The notes beneath the pieces were generated by a model. That model was not told the DNA's origin and did no database searches. It saw only the letters and a list, made by a program, of their open reading frames with translations. From positions 596,264,161 to 596,328,160 of the forward strand of contig CM053026.1 in assembly GCA_028564925.1 (NCBI GenBank): DNA of 64,000 nt. The letters are read 5' to 3'. Below are positions 11,356 to 23,373 of the stretch, piece after piece. Position 1 is the first letter of the stretch. Each line of letters opens with the position of its first letter. The DNA is from Lithobates sylvaticus (Eukaryota; Chordata; Amphibia; Anura; Ranidae). The translations under genes were made by a program, and so were the position numbers.

Positions 11356-13088
11356 TTGATCTGTGACTATTTAAGTGCCGCTAAAGTCCTACCCCATGGA
11401 TGTTGGCACTGTTAAACAATCACTGCTACTCCTCTATTGTGGATTTTCTCAAGGTATTTGTGGGTGACGACTACCTGAAACTTATTGTAACTTAAACTAA
11501 TCTTTATGCCACCAAGTTTCTGGGGTAACACCTGGCATTTTTTTTACGGAAAGCACCGAGTTCACAGGAAACACCTCACAGAAGTTAAAACTGTACTGGT
11601 TGTCTTTCTCAACAAGGGCCTATCTGAAAGCCTACAATTCAGCACTGTTGCCCATCCATGCCAAGCCATCTTTTCCAGCAGTTATTATTAGAGCCTACTT
11701 TGAAGTAGTCCTGCACTTTTTATATTTTAATGGTAATTCCCAGCATCTTCCAAGCAGTTATTCCTGAAATGACCGCCTTTTAAAATTGTCGGCCCCTAAA
11801 TTTTTTTTATTTGGAAAAATTTTCAGCAGTTTATACCACTGAAAAATGTCTTCATTGATGAATCCCTAACGAATATTAAAGGCCAACTGTATTTTAGGCA
11901 ATTCATGCCTTCCAAACAAGCCTGATGGGGCATACAAATCTAGACTGTGCAAAAGTACAAATGGGAATACAATCTGATTTAAAATAATCTATGAAGGATG
12001 GAACAGATAATCAGTTCCCAGGTCTACCCAAACCATCTTCAAGTCAATGGGAAACTTTGGCAGCTGATTCAACCTCTTCTCCATCAATGCTACCAACTTT
12101 GTGTACAATAACTATACCAGAGTGCCCCTTTTTAGATTTGTGTATAAATAATGAAGTAGCGCTAACGACTTAAATTAACCATAAAGTGCAGATGTGCTAG
12201 CATAACATTAATTCCTCCTGTAATTCATGACTTAACACATATTAATCATAAACGGTAACAAATTGTTCAAACTGAAAAAGGCTGCAAAGAGATTTTTGAT
12301 CAAGTGAATAAAGTGCCAAATAGTCTAATAAAAATAAAGTGCATCAAAGTCCAATAAATTAAAGTGCGTCACATCCTCCTATTAATCAGTTGCTTCAAAA
12401 AGTGTTTCTCAATAATTAAAGTGCTTGGTATGCAGTCTTTCAATTTAAAGTGCAATAATAAACCTTCAATAATTAAAGTGCAATAATAAACAGCCTAAGA
12501 CAAGTTGTTCCCATCAGAGAGTGCATCCAAACATTGTTTTCATAGTTCAATGAGGTATTCAGATAATATTCAGTCTCCTCATTCTATATGTTCAAGCGGG
12601 GATGGAGGGGGACAAGGATGGGTAAGGGAGCCCGATCTACAATACTGCTCCTCTCCCTGTAGTACCAGCCTCTCACCTTCAACAAAGACCCCCACGGGTC
12701 GAGTGGTGCATCGATAGACAGCGGTGCGATCACTTTCTCCTCCTTGGTGGCTCCAAGGCAAACGGGTCACTGCAGTCCTCCTTTGGTGGCCTCTTATTCT
12801 GTAAATCCTGTAAAGGGATTGTCTCCAGGTCCTCTCCTGGATTCAAATTCTTCCGCTCGTCACTGTACAGGATCACCTTTCCAGCTTCACTCTTAAACCT
12901 ACTCCGCTGTCTAGTCCTCGGTAGTGACCAAGCCTCGATATGGATGGTGAAATGATCATGTGGAGAAAGGCTGTTGGTTGATTTGTAATTTTCGTGTCTA
13001 TAACATCTTTGAATAGCTGGTTTGTTCAAAACATAAAATCATATATTAATTTCTACAATGTATTTCTAGCATACTTATTAATTTGAAT
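11356..13088 (+). other. TMEM131 intron, weakly repetitive
   Basis: 12200-12500 has recurring AATTAAAGTGC and AATAAAGTGC phrases, typical of the outer flank of frog foldback elements, but no boundary is visible. No exon seen. Confidence 0.4.
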
Positions 13089-13967
13089 AAAACACAAGAG
13101 AAGAGAGCGCAAAGCCGCCTTGTAACTCTGCTTTAATATGGTAAAGTTAAAAGCGCTACAATGGTCAAACTCACGTTGTGTGAAGATAGATGCAGCATAA
13201 GGATTCCACTGTGGCCGCACTCCTATAACCACCTCAAGATCCCGACATGGGAAGGGGGAGCCATGGACGTTTAACCTAGCTGCCTGGATCCTGACAGCAC
13301 ATCCGAGGCTATCCACCACCACGTTTGACTCGCAGATCCTAGTGCGCTTGCGCTTGATCTGAGGACTCCAAAACTTTGCACTCTCCTTGTGTTGTGATCA
13401 TGCAATAAATAATCCGTTTGGACGCTACTTTGTGTCGATCCATAGTGTGCTGGTAAATATCTACTTTGTGACTTGAACGAACCAGTATCCAGCTGGTTGT
13501 TGCTTCTGCAGCACCAGGACTTTGAGTGCTTATCCAGGAACGTGTACTATGGGAATATGAAGTATCACCTGAGGAAGGAGGCCATGCCTCCGAAAACTTG
13601 TTGTCATGGTAACTGTGTGACGTCCTCACTATTCCCCCCCCCCCGTATGCTCGCGTGGGTTTGTGTGTCCTCGAAGAGCAGCGCCGGCTGGACCAGACGC
13701 AAGCGCATTAGGATCTGCAAGTCGAGCGTGGTGGTGGATAGCCTCGGATGTGCTGCCAGGATCTGGGCAGCTAGATTAAATGTCCATGGTTCCCCCTTCC
13801 CCTGTCGGGATCTTAAAAAGGTTTATAGAAGTGGGGGAACAGTGGAACCCTTATGCTGTATCTTTCTTCACACAATGTGAGTTTGACGATTGTAGTGTTA
13901 TTTAACTTTACCATATTAAAGCTGAGTTACACTAGCGTGGCTTTGCGCTCTCTTCTCTTGTGTTTTA
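13089..13967. mobile_element. Foldback element, 0.88 kb palindrome
   Basis: Arms of about 265 bp face each other. The left begins AAAACACAAGAGAAGAGAGC and the right ends in its complement. Inner arm sequence such as GGTGGATAGCCTCGGATGTG occurs in both orientations, so both arms give near-identical pseudo-peptides. The centre (13330-13700) holds CCTGAGGA, a GGAGGC/GCCTCC stem and GAAAA. No real gene. Confidence 0.85.
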
Positions 13968-14512
13968 GATGTGTTCCTGCCACCCAGAGGATCCATAGAG
14001 AACAGCAGCACCCCTTGACTTGTCTAAATATCACCAATAACCAGCTGGAGGGCTATACCAAACTTTTGATCAACGCACCTGCTAGTTTTTTCTTTTGTGT
14101 GTATTATTCATTTGAATGATCTTGAAGTTGGTAAAGATCCCCACACATTTACTTCCTGGAGTTCCATGACACATATATACACTATGCCCTATAGTAGGCA
14201 CTGCTGTGTCACAGAGCCTGCCTTCTGAACTACATTAATTACTGCTTGCAGGCAGCAAGGTACCATTGGGTATTTAGTCTTTAGAAATCAAAAGTCAACA
14301 GCAGAGCAGAAGCTACAAACAAAGCAGGGAATTCAGGAAGTTGTGGAAATTGATGGCCAGCAGACAGATGGCAGTCACATGAAATCTTACATTGAACTCT
14401 CAAAAATACCTATAATTTTGCTTTCACAATGCTGATGTTATAAAATGAAAGTGTAAGCCATGACCATATCATTTATTTAAGTTGCTATTATTTTTATTTA
14501 TTTTTTATATAG

Positions 14513-14633
14513 AAGAAAGTGCGCGTTGGCATCATAGCCTCTCCCTTGGGATGTCTGCCTGGAGTATAGACTATGAGTTGGGGTCTGAACTCTATGCAAA
14601 GTTTCAGAAGATGCATGATGCTGATACATGCAG
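14513..14633 (+). CDS. TMEM131: TMEM131 internal exon 5 of window
   Basis: A 121-base exon between TATATAG and TGCAG|GTAGGA. It reads ESARWHHSLSLGMSAWSIDY and ends in KMHDADTCR. Both ends are split codons (two bases in, two out), matching the phases on either side. Luminal region. Confidence 0.88.
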
Positions 14634-14743
14634 GTAGGAGTCACATATGTGCTGCTGTTCTAGTTTATTTCAGTTTATAAATTAAGTTTGGTCCACTGAT
14701 TAGTGTGCTTTCAATTGTATGTTTATCAGTAAGTAAAGAAGAT

Positions 14744-15227
14744 TTAAAGTAACACTGAGCTCTGATTGAAAAAAAAAAAAAGTTCCAGTAGGTATTAACG
14801 CAAAAAAGTATCCTCTATTGTGCCCAGCCTCCTCCAAATCCCTTTCTTTTGCTTCTATGATCCAACTTGGTGTTAAAGGGTTTGTTCTCCGTAGTCCCAT
14901 GTATCCTGTATGTATAGATCCCATGGTCCTCCATGTAGGATTATTGCCACCCTCTCTTGCTCACTCCCGAGTTGGACTAGGGCCTATGAACTATGGGATG
15001 TGTAGTGTGCATATAGCAGTGTACACAATCGCAACTAATCTGCACTGCTTGTTGCAAACAAACAGAAGTAACGGGGGAATGAGAGGTTTGGGAGCTCTCA
15101 GAGGATGTTGCAAGGAGGCAGAAAAACGCAGTAAGAAAAGATTTCATGAAAAAAAGGTTACATAGTGGATAGGTGTATCACTTGTATTTGAAGAAGGATA
15201 ATTCAATTGTTTTAGTGTTCCTTTTAA
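14744..15227. mobile_element. TTAA-flanked MITE, about 480 bp
   Basis: Left end TTAAAGTAACACTGAG and right end TTAGTGTTCCTTTTAA are imperfect inverted repeats with TTAA. It lies in the intron between exons 5 and 6 and ends about 70 bases before the next acceptor. Confidence 0.65.
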
Positions 15228-15294
15228 ACATTACTAGAAGCTGTTCAGCAGTTAAAACTCAAGGTGATGTGTGTGTATTTTTTGTTGTGTGCAG

Positions 15295-15415
15295 GCGGAA
15301 GAATGTAGAGAATGGCAGCAGTGCCCAACAGAAGAAAGATATTTTTCTACCCCAGTTGATTGCTGAGCCTGATCTTGTTGTGAATTTCACTGCAACCGCA
15401 CTAAGTAACAACTCG
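15295..15415 (+). CDS. TMEM131: TMEM131 internal exon 6 of window
   Basis: A 121-base exon between GTGTGCAG and CTCG|GTAATT. It reads RKNVENGSSAQQKKDIFLPQ, then LIAEPDLVVNFTATALSNNS, and ends in phase 0. The hydrophilic opening looks like a linker before the next beta-rich luminal module. NFT and NNS are possible N-glycosylation sites. Confidence 0.9.
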
Positions 15416-15459
15416 GTAATTAAACTGCACTTTGTCATCATTTTACTATTGCTACTATG

Positions 15460-15775
15460 TATATCGTCGTGCGCCGGTCGGGTACCGGTTAAAAGGCCAG
15501 CGATGTGAGGGCGGAAGAGCGTTGATGTGTGGCGGGCAGTGAGAGATGATGTCATCTCTCTGCTCCCCACCGCACATCGATCCCACGTTGAAGTGGCCCG
15601 GCTGTGGGGGCATAAGAGTGGTGGCGGGCGAAGAGAGATGATGCCATCTCTGCTCGTCCACCCGCTCGTCTCTCCTCCACCTCCAATGCCACAGCCGCGA
15701 CCCGCTGAGACTCGGGGCTATGGGCTCCACATTGGGGGATCCAGCCTCGATAGCCACACCCTGGCGACACCTATG
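15460..15775. repeat. GC-rich palindromic repeat in intron
   Basis: Inverted and tandem use of GAGAGATGATG(T)CATCTCT and GGCGGGCAGTG-like phrases makes a GC-rich block unlike the AT-rich intron. Probably an old MITE. Family not recognised. Confidence 0.4.
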
Positions 15776-15946
15776 TTGAAAACCATTTCTCATTTTCCTT
15801 CCACTTCACAATTATGTGCTACTTTGTGTTGGTCTATCACATAAAATCCCAATAAAATACATTTACGTTTTTGGTTGTAACATGACAAAATGTGGAAAAT
15901 TTCAAGGGGTGTGAATACTTTTTCAAGGCACTATATCTTTGCAATT
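15776..15946. mobile_element. Tc1-like terminal fragment
   Basis: The stretch from CACTTCACAATTATGTGC through TTGGTCTATCACATAAAATC to GAATACTTTTTCAAGGCACT, then ATA, matches the familiar Tc1-like terminus of fish and amphibians. The other end is missing. It stops 31 bases before exon 7. Confidence 0.8.
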
Positions 15947-15977
15947 TAGTTTCATGATTTTTGGTGTTTTGTTTTAG

Positions 15978-16087
15978 GTAAAATATGTTATGCTGAAGAA
16001 CCCATCTCCCTTTCCAGTAACAGTGCAACTACTACCTCTCTCGCATTACCCCAACCCTCAAGCTGCTCTCAGCCTTCTTGGCAAATG
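15978..16087 (+). CDS. TMEM131: TMEM131 internal exon 7 of window
   Basis: A 110-base exon between GTTTTAG and AAATG|GTATGT. It reads [20 protein letters not shown] and ends in ALSLLGKW, the Trp codon being split with exon 8. The [16 protein letters not shown] pattern is that of an immunoglobulin-like/PapD-like beta strand module, as expected for TMEM131. Confidence 0.94.
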
Positions 16088-16228
16088 GTATGTACATTAG
16101 CCTAATTATTGCATGTGCTTGGCCCTTGTCTTTTTTATTTTGATTTTCATCACAGCACCCCAACATATTAGTTTTGTGCGTTCCCAGTTTTTTTTTTTTT
16201 ATATTTTTTAATTCTGTTTGCTTTTTAG

Positions 16229-16301
16229 GTATGGTTCAATTGAGCAGGACATTGACTTCACAACAGGCGAATTCAGGCTGCAAAAACAATGTGACATGCA
16301 G
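16229..16301 (+). CDS. TMEM131: TMEM131 internal exon 8 of window
   Basis: A 73-base exon between CTTTTTAG and ATGCAG|GTAATG. It reads YGSIEQDIDFTTGEFRLQKQ then CDMQ, phase 2 in and 0 out. It is short, but its phase and splice sites fit both neighbours. Confidence 0.88.
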
Positions 16302-16598
16302 GTAATGTATGTAGGTTTTTACATAAAATAAATGATATAAACATAACACAGCATCTGTTTTACATTAAAATGGAAGGCCATATCTATGTATATTGAATCG
16401 CATTTAATTGATATATATAATCAAGCTTTTATTTTTGTGGTGTTGTAAGGTTTTGTTCTTAGGTTGATATGAAAGTAAAGAGAAGTATATAGATGGGCAG
16501 CAGAATTAAAAGTAGTAGGAAGGAAGGATTCACTCTGTGGTGTTTGTGATAGTATGCAAGGCAAGGTTAAGTGTTTATGAAGGTTTGGACTTTGATCT

Positions 16599-17010
16599 TT
16601 AAAAGAGAAGTACAGCCAAATGAGAGCACAGGAGTGCAGTTTGTCCTGCACTCCTGTAACCTGTTTTCAGCAGACAGCGGGCTGAAGTCACAGAGGCGGT
16701 CCAGGCTTGGGAAAGATCGCAACCATATAGTCGGGATCCGCCAACATGCCTGGACTGGCACCCGGCTCAGCCTCTCAGTGAGCCACTGAAAACCTGCGCC
16801 TGCCGATCCCGCCCCCTCCACAGCCTAACACTCCAGTGAGTGCTGGAGGGGCAGAGAAGACAGCGGTAACTGACAGTCACCAGGTCTCTGTTCAGGGCGC
16901 TCTGAAAACTGATCAGGCGGAGGACAGATGCAGCATCGGGGCGATGGTACATGCACCTTGGTAAGTATGATTCTACAATAAATAAAAAAAATCCCAAACT
17001 TCTCTTTTAA
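16599..17010. mobile_element. TTAA-flanked MITE, 412 bp
   Basis: Ends TTAAAAGAGAAGT and ACTTCTCTTTTAA are perfect inverted repeats with TTAA. The inside is GC-rich and non-coding. It lies in the exon 8-9 intron. Confidence 0.75.
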
Positions 17011-17383
17011 ATTTTGGAAAGGTTTGCTTTAAAGATGTTGTGGACATGAAAGTGAGGGACTTGGATGTGCTATGAATATGATGATAGATGATGTTGACAT
17101 ATTCGTTGGTGACACACACTTGTGAGGGAGGTAAATTTTACCATTTACACTTAGAAATTTTTCTGTAAAGAGTTTTGGAATGTGAAGGATGGAGAGACGG
17201 GCAAGAATAGATTAGAAGTGAATAGTAGGTCTGTATGCAATCTGTGTACATGTGGTTTTGGAGGACAAATGAAGGACCAAACTTTTGAAGACCTTAATGG
17301 GGGTGGGAGAGCAAGAGTGCTCTGTTAAGTATGAAAGAAGCCTTGACAGGGCTGGGTTGAACGAAAAAAAAAAAAAACATCTT

Positions 17384-17645
17384 ATGCCCCGTACACACGG
17401 TCGGAATTTCCGACCACAAAATCCGTCAGATTTTTTCCAACGGATTTTGTCCGACACTGGTGTTGCATACAAACGGTCGGACAAAGGACTTTGTTGTCGG
17501 AAAATTTGAGAGCAGGATCTCAAACTTTTCCGTCGGAAATTCCGACGGAAAAAGTCAGATGGAGCCCACACATGGTCGGAATTTCCGACAACATGGTCCG
17601 ATAGGACATTTTCCGTTGGAAAATCCGACCGTGTGTACGGGGCAT
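17384..17645. mobile_element. GTACACACGGTCGGA MITE, copy 1
   Basis: ATGCCCCGTACACACGGTCG faces CGACCGTGTGTACGGGGCAT exactly, and the inside repeats TTTCCGAC phrases in both orientations. Other copies are at 35371-35796 and 60520-60921. The copy at 35371 has TAA on both sides, which suggests PIF/Harbinger-type insertion. Confidence 0.88.
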
Positions 17646-17765
17646 CAGTGTGTTGTACTTGGAGGCATCTAGGTCACAAGAGTTGGTGATGGAAATAAAA
17701 GTTTGAAAAACGTTTGTTTACATATCAAAACTTTAAAAAGACCATGCCTTCTTCCTATCCTACAG

Positions 17766-17890
17766 GAAAATTCTCAGAAATGCAATGGTGAAGTACTTGA
17801 ATTGCATTTACCACCTTGGGAGTGTCAGAAGGTTGGAATAGTCTTTGCACCGCTGGATTACCGAAAAGTTACCTCACTTATAATTGTCCG
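17766..17890 (+). CDS. TMEM131: TMEM131 internal exon 9 of window
   Basis: A 125-base exon between CTACAG and GTCCG|GTATGT. It reads ENSQKCNGEVLELHLPPWEC and ends in YRKVTSLIIVR. The Arg codon is completed by the first base of exon 10. Cys residues here may be in luminal disulphides. Confidence 0.92.
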
Positions 17891-18299
17891 GTATGTATTT
17901 TTTATGACTGCTAAAAATGTCACCAACATGCGTGCACATGAACCCAGATATTCCATCTTGCATGTAATTGGTTATATTTTATTTTAGGTAAATTCTGGCT
18001 ATGCGGGGTTCTCGATCAGCAATAACTGCTAACAGTGTTTTTTCATTACCTTGTGGGTCCCCAGCATCTGCAGTAACACCAGCAGAATCCTTAGCATATT
18101 CTGGTCACCCCACCTGCATCAACAGTCACATTATTGTGCAGGAAGTAACTGACAGATCATACAGACAGCTGTTTTACAAAACAGAAAAATGAACAACGAA
18201 CTCTTGAAGTACAGATTTACAGACCAACTTGACTTTCAGAAGGAAAGCTTGTTCTTTTGTATATGACAAAGCTTAAATTATATATATTTTGGTAATATG

Positions 18300-18915
18300 C
18301 CGTATATACTCGAGTATAAGCCTGAGGCACCTCATTTTACCACAAAAAACTGGGAAAACATATTGACTCGAGTATAAGCCTAGGCTGAGAAATGCAGCAG
18401 CTACTGTAAGTGGTAAAGAGGGTCAACAATGCCCATTTGCATGCCTCACTGTGCCCATTTGCATGCCTCACTGTGCCCATTTGCATGCCTCACTGTGCCC
18501 ATCTGCCTGCCTCCTCACTGTGCCCATCTGCCTGCCTCCTCACTGTGCCCATCTGCCTGCCTCCTCACTGTGCCCATCTGCCTGCTTCCTCACTGTGCCT
18601 TTGATCGCCAGGGCTGTCACATGCAGTCGGTCTAGTTGGTGGCCAGTGTAACAAAGCCCTGCCACCGCCTCGTCCCTCGATTCAGTTCTTCCAAGCCGTA
18701 AGTCAGTGTCCCGTCTATCACAGGCGAGGACCAGGCGGAGATGGGCTTTGTTACACTGCACGGCCTTCGACTAGACAGACTACATGTCACAGCGTCGGGA
18801 GATCAGGCGCATGAGGCTGCAGATGGACAGTGAGAATCGAGTATAAACCGAGGGGGGCATTTTCAGCACAAAAAAAATGTGCTGAAAAACTCTGCTTATA
18901 CTCGAGTATATAAGG
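18300..18915. mobile_element. ACTCGAGTATAAGCC element with inner minisatellite
   Basis: Left end CCGTATATACTCGAGTATAA faces right end TTATACTCGAGTATATAAGG. Near the right end is the TTTTCAGCACA / TGTGCTGAAAA hairpin also seen at 1687-1769. The middle has an internal tandem array (18430-18600) and GC-rich unique sequence. Non-coding. Confidence 0.8.
18430..18600. repeat. Tandem 22- and 25-bp repeats
   Basis: Three units of TGCCCATTTGCATGCCTCAC are followed by four to five units of GTGCCCATCTGCCTGCCTCC with TCACT spacers. Open frames across it are repeat artefacts. Confidence 0.9.
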
Positions 18916-19189
18916 TACCCGCGCTATGGTCCTGTTGTTATATATATATATATATATAAGAATATGCAACCTCAGAAAGAAAAAGGTAAGCTTTTATGTC
19001 ATAGGTTCGGACAACCATTTCAGTTGAACTTTTAGATTGAAAAACCCTAAATGCTGTATGATATTTGACCCAAAAACCTAAAGGCTCCATGCACACTAGT
19101 ATTTTTTTAAGCTAGAAACTAAATAGTGTTATCCTATGTGTCCATGTACTAAAGCTGCTCTTTAATATTAAGTACACCTTTCTTGACAG

Positions 19190-19332
19190 GAACAATTTGA
19201 CTTTTCTGGATATGATCACTGTTGAGGGTCATGGAGCAAGAGAGATGTTGCGTATTGGAGGAAGACTGCCAGGAGTCGGAGGGTCCCTTCGATTTAAAGT
19301 CCCAGAATCCACGCTAATGGATTGTAGACAAC
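19190..19332 (+). CDS. TMEM131: TMEM131 internal exon 10 of window
   Basis: A 143-base exon between CTTGACAG and ACAAC|GTAAGT. It reads [20 protein letters not shown] and ends in [12 protein letters not shown]. The [22 protein letters not shown] block is one of the most conserved parts of TMEM131 and is the strongest single piece of identification in the window. Confidence 0.97.
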
Positions 19333-19412
19333 GTAAGTAATTTTATTAATGTAACTTTTCATTGTTTTACAAGAGTGTAAAACTTACCAAAACTTTGTTT
19401 ATTTTTCTGCAG

Positions 19413-19599
19413 AGTTAAAGGATAGCAAGCATGTTCTGTCCATCACAAAAATGTTTAAGGTTGAAAACATTGGTTCTCTGCCCTTGACTATTGTGGCCAT
19501 GAAAATTAATGGATACAACTGCCAAGGTTTTGGGTTCGAAGTTCTAGACTGTCACACGTTTTCTCTTAGCCAGAATGCCTCACGGGAAATCAACATTGT
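19413..19599 (+). CDS. TMEM131: TMEM131 internal exon 11 of window
   Basis: A 187-base exon between TTCTGCAG and ATTGT|GTAAGT. It reads [20 protein letters not shown], then [20 protein letters not shown], and ends in REINIV. The first two bases complete Gln with exon 10; the last two complete Val with exon 12. This is the last beta-rich luminal module before the membrane. Confidence 0.97.
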
Positions 19600-21034
19600 G
19601 TAAGTGTCCATGTTAGTCTGTCAGCCAGGCATAAAGTAAATGTCATATCTATTGATGTGCTCATTCGTGCAATCAAAAACGATTCAACAGTGCTTAGCTC
19701 TGCCAAATGGCAAAAGTACCTAATATATGTCTTGCTTAACACATGTTCTGCAGAAGGGTCGGTCTTAACGCCCATGTGCTGCACATATGTGTCTGTGGTA
19801 CACTGCTGTTCTGCACACACTGTGTGGTGCCAGCACACTGACTGAGCTTTCACAGTTTGATTGGGAGACAATGGAAGGTGCTCCTGATCATGGGACCGCT
19901 GTGACAGATCAGGAACACTGCCTTCTGTCCTTCAGATCCCCTTTAAAGGCCTGTTGGGATGTTGCGGCATAATCTTAAAACCTGATCTTAACTGTAAACT
20001 AAAATCAGAAGTTGTTATACCATAAATTTGAATTAATAGGTATAAGCTACACATCAAAAAATGCAGGCCTGCTCTAATATATGAGTACCAGTAATGTGAG
20101 CTATAACGAAATTACTAAGCTAAATGCAAACTAAATTGGCATTTAAGTATTCCTTTCATGTACAGTGCATATGGGAATCCAAGAGCAGCTATGGTTTCTC
20201 TTTTTAAAGCTGAGTTTCGGTCACAAAACCATTTGTTTTAAATACTGTTTCTACCTCATCAGAGCTACAAAGGGTATAAATCCACTCTGTGTCCACCTAA
20301 TGCTTTTACAAACCCAAATATTCCCAGTATCAGCGACATCATCACTGTGCTGTACATAGCCTTTGCAGGCAGCAGAGGTATGGGAGGGAACCAACTGGCC
20401 CAATTCACTATAGGCCACCTGAAGGAAAATACGGGAGGTGGTAGATACAAGACCAATCACCCTGCAGGAGGAGAGTGAGCAGCAGTGGGCTACCTTTTTT
20501 ACAGGAAGCTCCTGCACAGAGGCAAAATTTCACACTAGATTATTGCACAGACCCGGAAGAGCACACCAACAACAATACATGCCTCTTGTATTCAGACAAA
20601 ATTTGCATATCCCAAATTCCAGCTTTAATAAAAACACATTAAATATACTTGTAATTATGCTGTAGCAACAATATTGTTGAACGTTTATTAATGATGTATG
20701 CAAACATTTAGGCTTACACTTGATTTTTCTTTTTTCAGTTTTTTATTTTCTTTTATTTTTTTTATTATTTTTTATTGTTTGCTTTAAAAAGCAAAATAGA
20801 CCAAACATTTTGGTAAAAAAAAGAAAAAATCCCCTTGCTCTAAAATAAAAATGCTAGGACTGTATGAAAACTCCCCATATTAACCCTTTTTGGATAGTAG
20901 ACTCCCCAAGTGATCTAATTTTTTGCCAGAATTTTTAAAAAAAAACTGGTATTGGGGAATATGGAGTTTTGGTAATGGTGCACTAATACATTATTGTACA
21001 GGAGGCGGTGAAGGGGTTAATGTGTAGGATAAGG
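19600..21034 (+). other. TMEM131 intron, no recognised feature
   Basis: Ordinary intron. Nothing beyond short A/T runs is supportable. Confidence 0.4.
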
Positions 21035-21440
21035 GAGGTGTAGGGTTAAAGTAGAATTAAAGGCAAACTTTTTTTTCTTTTAATTATTGGGGATAATTCA
21101 CTTCCTGTTCTGTAGCCAAAACCAGAGGTTAGAGGAAATCCTCCTTAAGTGAAGGAATCCCCTGGATGTTCTCAGGGTCACCAGAAATAGTGTCCCCACT
21201 GGAAGATTACCCCTCTATTCTTATTCCGGGGGCAATCCCACGTTTGGGACTTGCATTCACTTTTGGTGATCACCATAAACAGGACAAATAGAGAGGGTGC
21301 ATCTCTCCATTGGGTGCACAGGTGACAAACACATAACACGTGTTCTAATACCCTTTCACACTGACCATACGTTTTTAAAAAACAAAAACAAAAAAAAGGT
21401 TATACTTTAGTTATACTAGAATATATACAGTTCACTAAAG
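21035..21440. repeat. Dispersed repeat fragment (family also at 61655)
   Basis: Shares with 61655-61800 the phrases CACCCCTCTATTTGTCCTG / CCCTCTATT and a TGTC..CACTGGAAGATT / GCTCGGGAGATTC block. Ends are not clear; a decayed MITE is likely. Confidence 0.5.
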
Positions 21441-21926
21441 AAACTGCCCTGGTGAATGAGATGTGTAGGAGCAGAAAGTAGATAGAAGGGACAGTGAAAG
21501 TGCTTAAAGAAAAAATAAAATACAAATTATTTTAATGTGAATGAAAATGAAAGGATGAGCAGCTCGAGATGCATGCCCATTCATTAATTTACAATTCATA
21601 GATTTCTCTCCTCCCTCTGTTTTAAGAGAAAAGGGAGAAGTGAACCATGTTAAATGGCTTTTTTGCATTGTGACTACTATGAATGGTAATCACATTGGTT
21701 AGGAACAGTGTGTCTGTGTATCAAGATGTCTGGTGGCCTCTCGGTACACAATGATTTTCAGGCGGAACAGCTGCCTGCAGTCTTATTTTCCCAGAGTAAT
21801 TTTGTAAACAATATAGTCTGATAGTTGGTGGACCTCATAAATTTGGAGTGAACAGTATTGTCTTTCAGTTGTAAAGGTGAATTTATGTTTACCTAGATGC
21901 CTGCTTGCTTTTTCTGACGCTTACTT

Positions 21927-22326
21927 AAGACCCCTTTCATACCGAGGGCGTTTTGCAGGTGCTATAGCGTTAGAAATAGCGCCTGCAATCCGCCCTCAAA
22001 CTGCTGCTCCTTTGTCTGCAGTGTGAAAGCTGGAGGGCTTTCACACTGCAGCGGTGCGCTGGCAGGGCGTCACACAAAGTCCTGCCAGCAGCTTCTTTGG
22101 AGCGTGAAGGAGCGGTGAACTCAGCGCTCCTCCCATTTGAAATCAATGGGGCAGCGCTGTAATACCGCCAGCAAAACGCAGCTATTGCGGCGTTTTGCCA
22201 GGGGTTTTAACCCTTTCTCGGCTGCTAGCGGGGGTAAAAGCGCAGCAAATCCAACGGTAAAACGCCGCTAAAAATAGCGGCGTTTTACCGCCGATGCTAT
22301 GGGTGGTGTGGTGTGAAAGGGGTCTA
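21927..22326. mobile_element. CCCCTTTCACACTGG palindromic MITE, copy 2
   Basis: Starts AAGACCCCTTTCATACCG and ends GTGTGAAAGGGGTCTAA. The central AGTGTGAAAGC / GCTTTCACACT hairpin is as in the other copies. It lies 125 bases before exon 12. Confidence 0.85.
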
Positions 22327-22451
22327 AGTATGTGGATCTGCATTTCAACTTTATGAACTTGTTGGAGAATGAGTATAGTGTGTTTTTGTATGTGGTTATA
22401 ATTTGTACACGGAGACAGAAAACTAACAATATTTCATCTTGCACTGGACAG

Positions 22452-22637
22452 GTTCATTCCAGACTTCACCTCATCCTGGGTAATTCGTGAGCTCACACTA
22501 GTGAGTGCTTCCAATCTGGAGTTCCGCTTCACCCTCAATGTGACTCTCCCCCATCACCTGTTACCCCTGTGTGCTGATGGAGTTCCCGGGCCCAGCTGGG
22601 AAGAGTCTTTCTGGAGACTTGCCGTCCTCTTTGTTAG
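22452..22637 (+). CDS. TMEM131: TMEM131 internal exon 12 of window (membrane entry)
   Basis: A 186-base exon between CTGGACAG and GTTAG|GTAGAT. It reads [20 protein letters not shown], then [19 protein letters not shown], and ends in [11 protein letters not shown]. The luminal NVT is a likely N-glycosylation site. The final WRLAVLFVS begins the single transmembrane helix, completed in exon 13. The sequence is very close to what I recall of vertebrate TMEM131. Confidence 0.97.
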
Positions 22638-23223
22638 GTAGATGAAGATGGTCTTTTTAAGTAATTTTCTAAGGATCTTCCTGTATGTTTCTACCTGACA
22701 GTTGGTTTAAAAATGTTTTGCTTATGTTGATGTTTAACAATAGAACCACCAAGGGCTTAAAGTGTACATACTTCTAACTATAGTGTCAGCAACCAATGGG
22801 GCCCAGGAACAGAATGGGCATGGCAGGAACAGGTGTGGTCGAGCCCTGGCTAATATTTAGTGGAACAGTGTGATATCACTGAGGTATGCAATGACACATC
22901 CTGTCCATCTTCAAGCCTAGGCTCATATCATCAGGAACAGTATGTTTGCATGTGTAGCACTGCAGACCAGTCTTTCTCCTTAGGCTATCTCCCCCACATG
23001 ACAGGCTCCCAAGTATTGCCATCGTTTTCTGTTCTTCCTGAATAGAGTTCAAATTGATGAGCATAAAAGGGAATATACATTTTGCTAGGGGGCTCTACTA
23101 TTTTGGCTAGGCAGCTAAGTACCATTATATCTAACAGCAGCAGTGTGACATGGAACAATAAACCATTTATAGTCAACCCATATTTTTGTAAGTCATTGCT
23201 TTATTTTTTTTTTTGTTTTGCAG
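22638..23223 (+). other. TMEM131 intron, no recognised feature
   Basis: Short intron, 586 bases, with a pyrimidine-rich acceptor. Nothing else seen. Confidence 0.5.
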
Positions 23224-23373
23224 TTTGACTCTTGTTGGAGTTGTTTTATTTGCCTTTCAGCAAGCACAGTATATTCTTTCAGACTTTTTAAAGATAAGAC
23301 AAAGAAACAACACCAGCTCGTCCCCCCAGCAAAGTTCTAGTGCAGTTGATACAATCACCTCCGAATCCTACAG
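23224..23373 (+). CDS. TMEM131: TMEM131 internal exon 13 of window (membrane exit)
   Basis: A 150-base exon between TTTTGCAG and CCTACAG|GTACGT. It reads [20 protein letters not shown], then [12 protein letters not shown], and ends in [19 protein letters not shown] finishes the transmembrane segment. FQQAQYI and the basic KIRQR are the start of the cytoplasmic tail. It ends in a split codon that needs a further exon, which I cannot find in the window. Confidence 0.97.

Noticed and set aside
13053-13880. Two similar peptides (VVDSLGCA.RI.AARLNVHGS) as a duplicated gene
   Set aside because: They are the two arms of a foldback element read from opposite strands; there is no start, splice or domain support.
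18410-18651. Cys/Pro-rich frames
   Set aside because: They come from the 22- and 25-bp tandem repeat.
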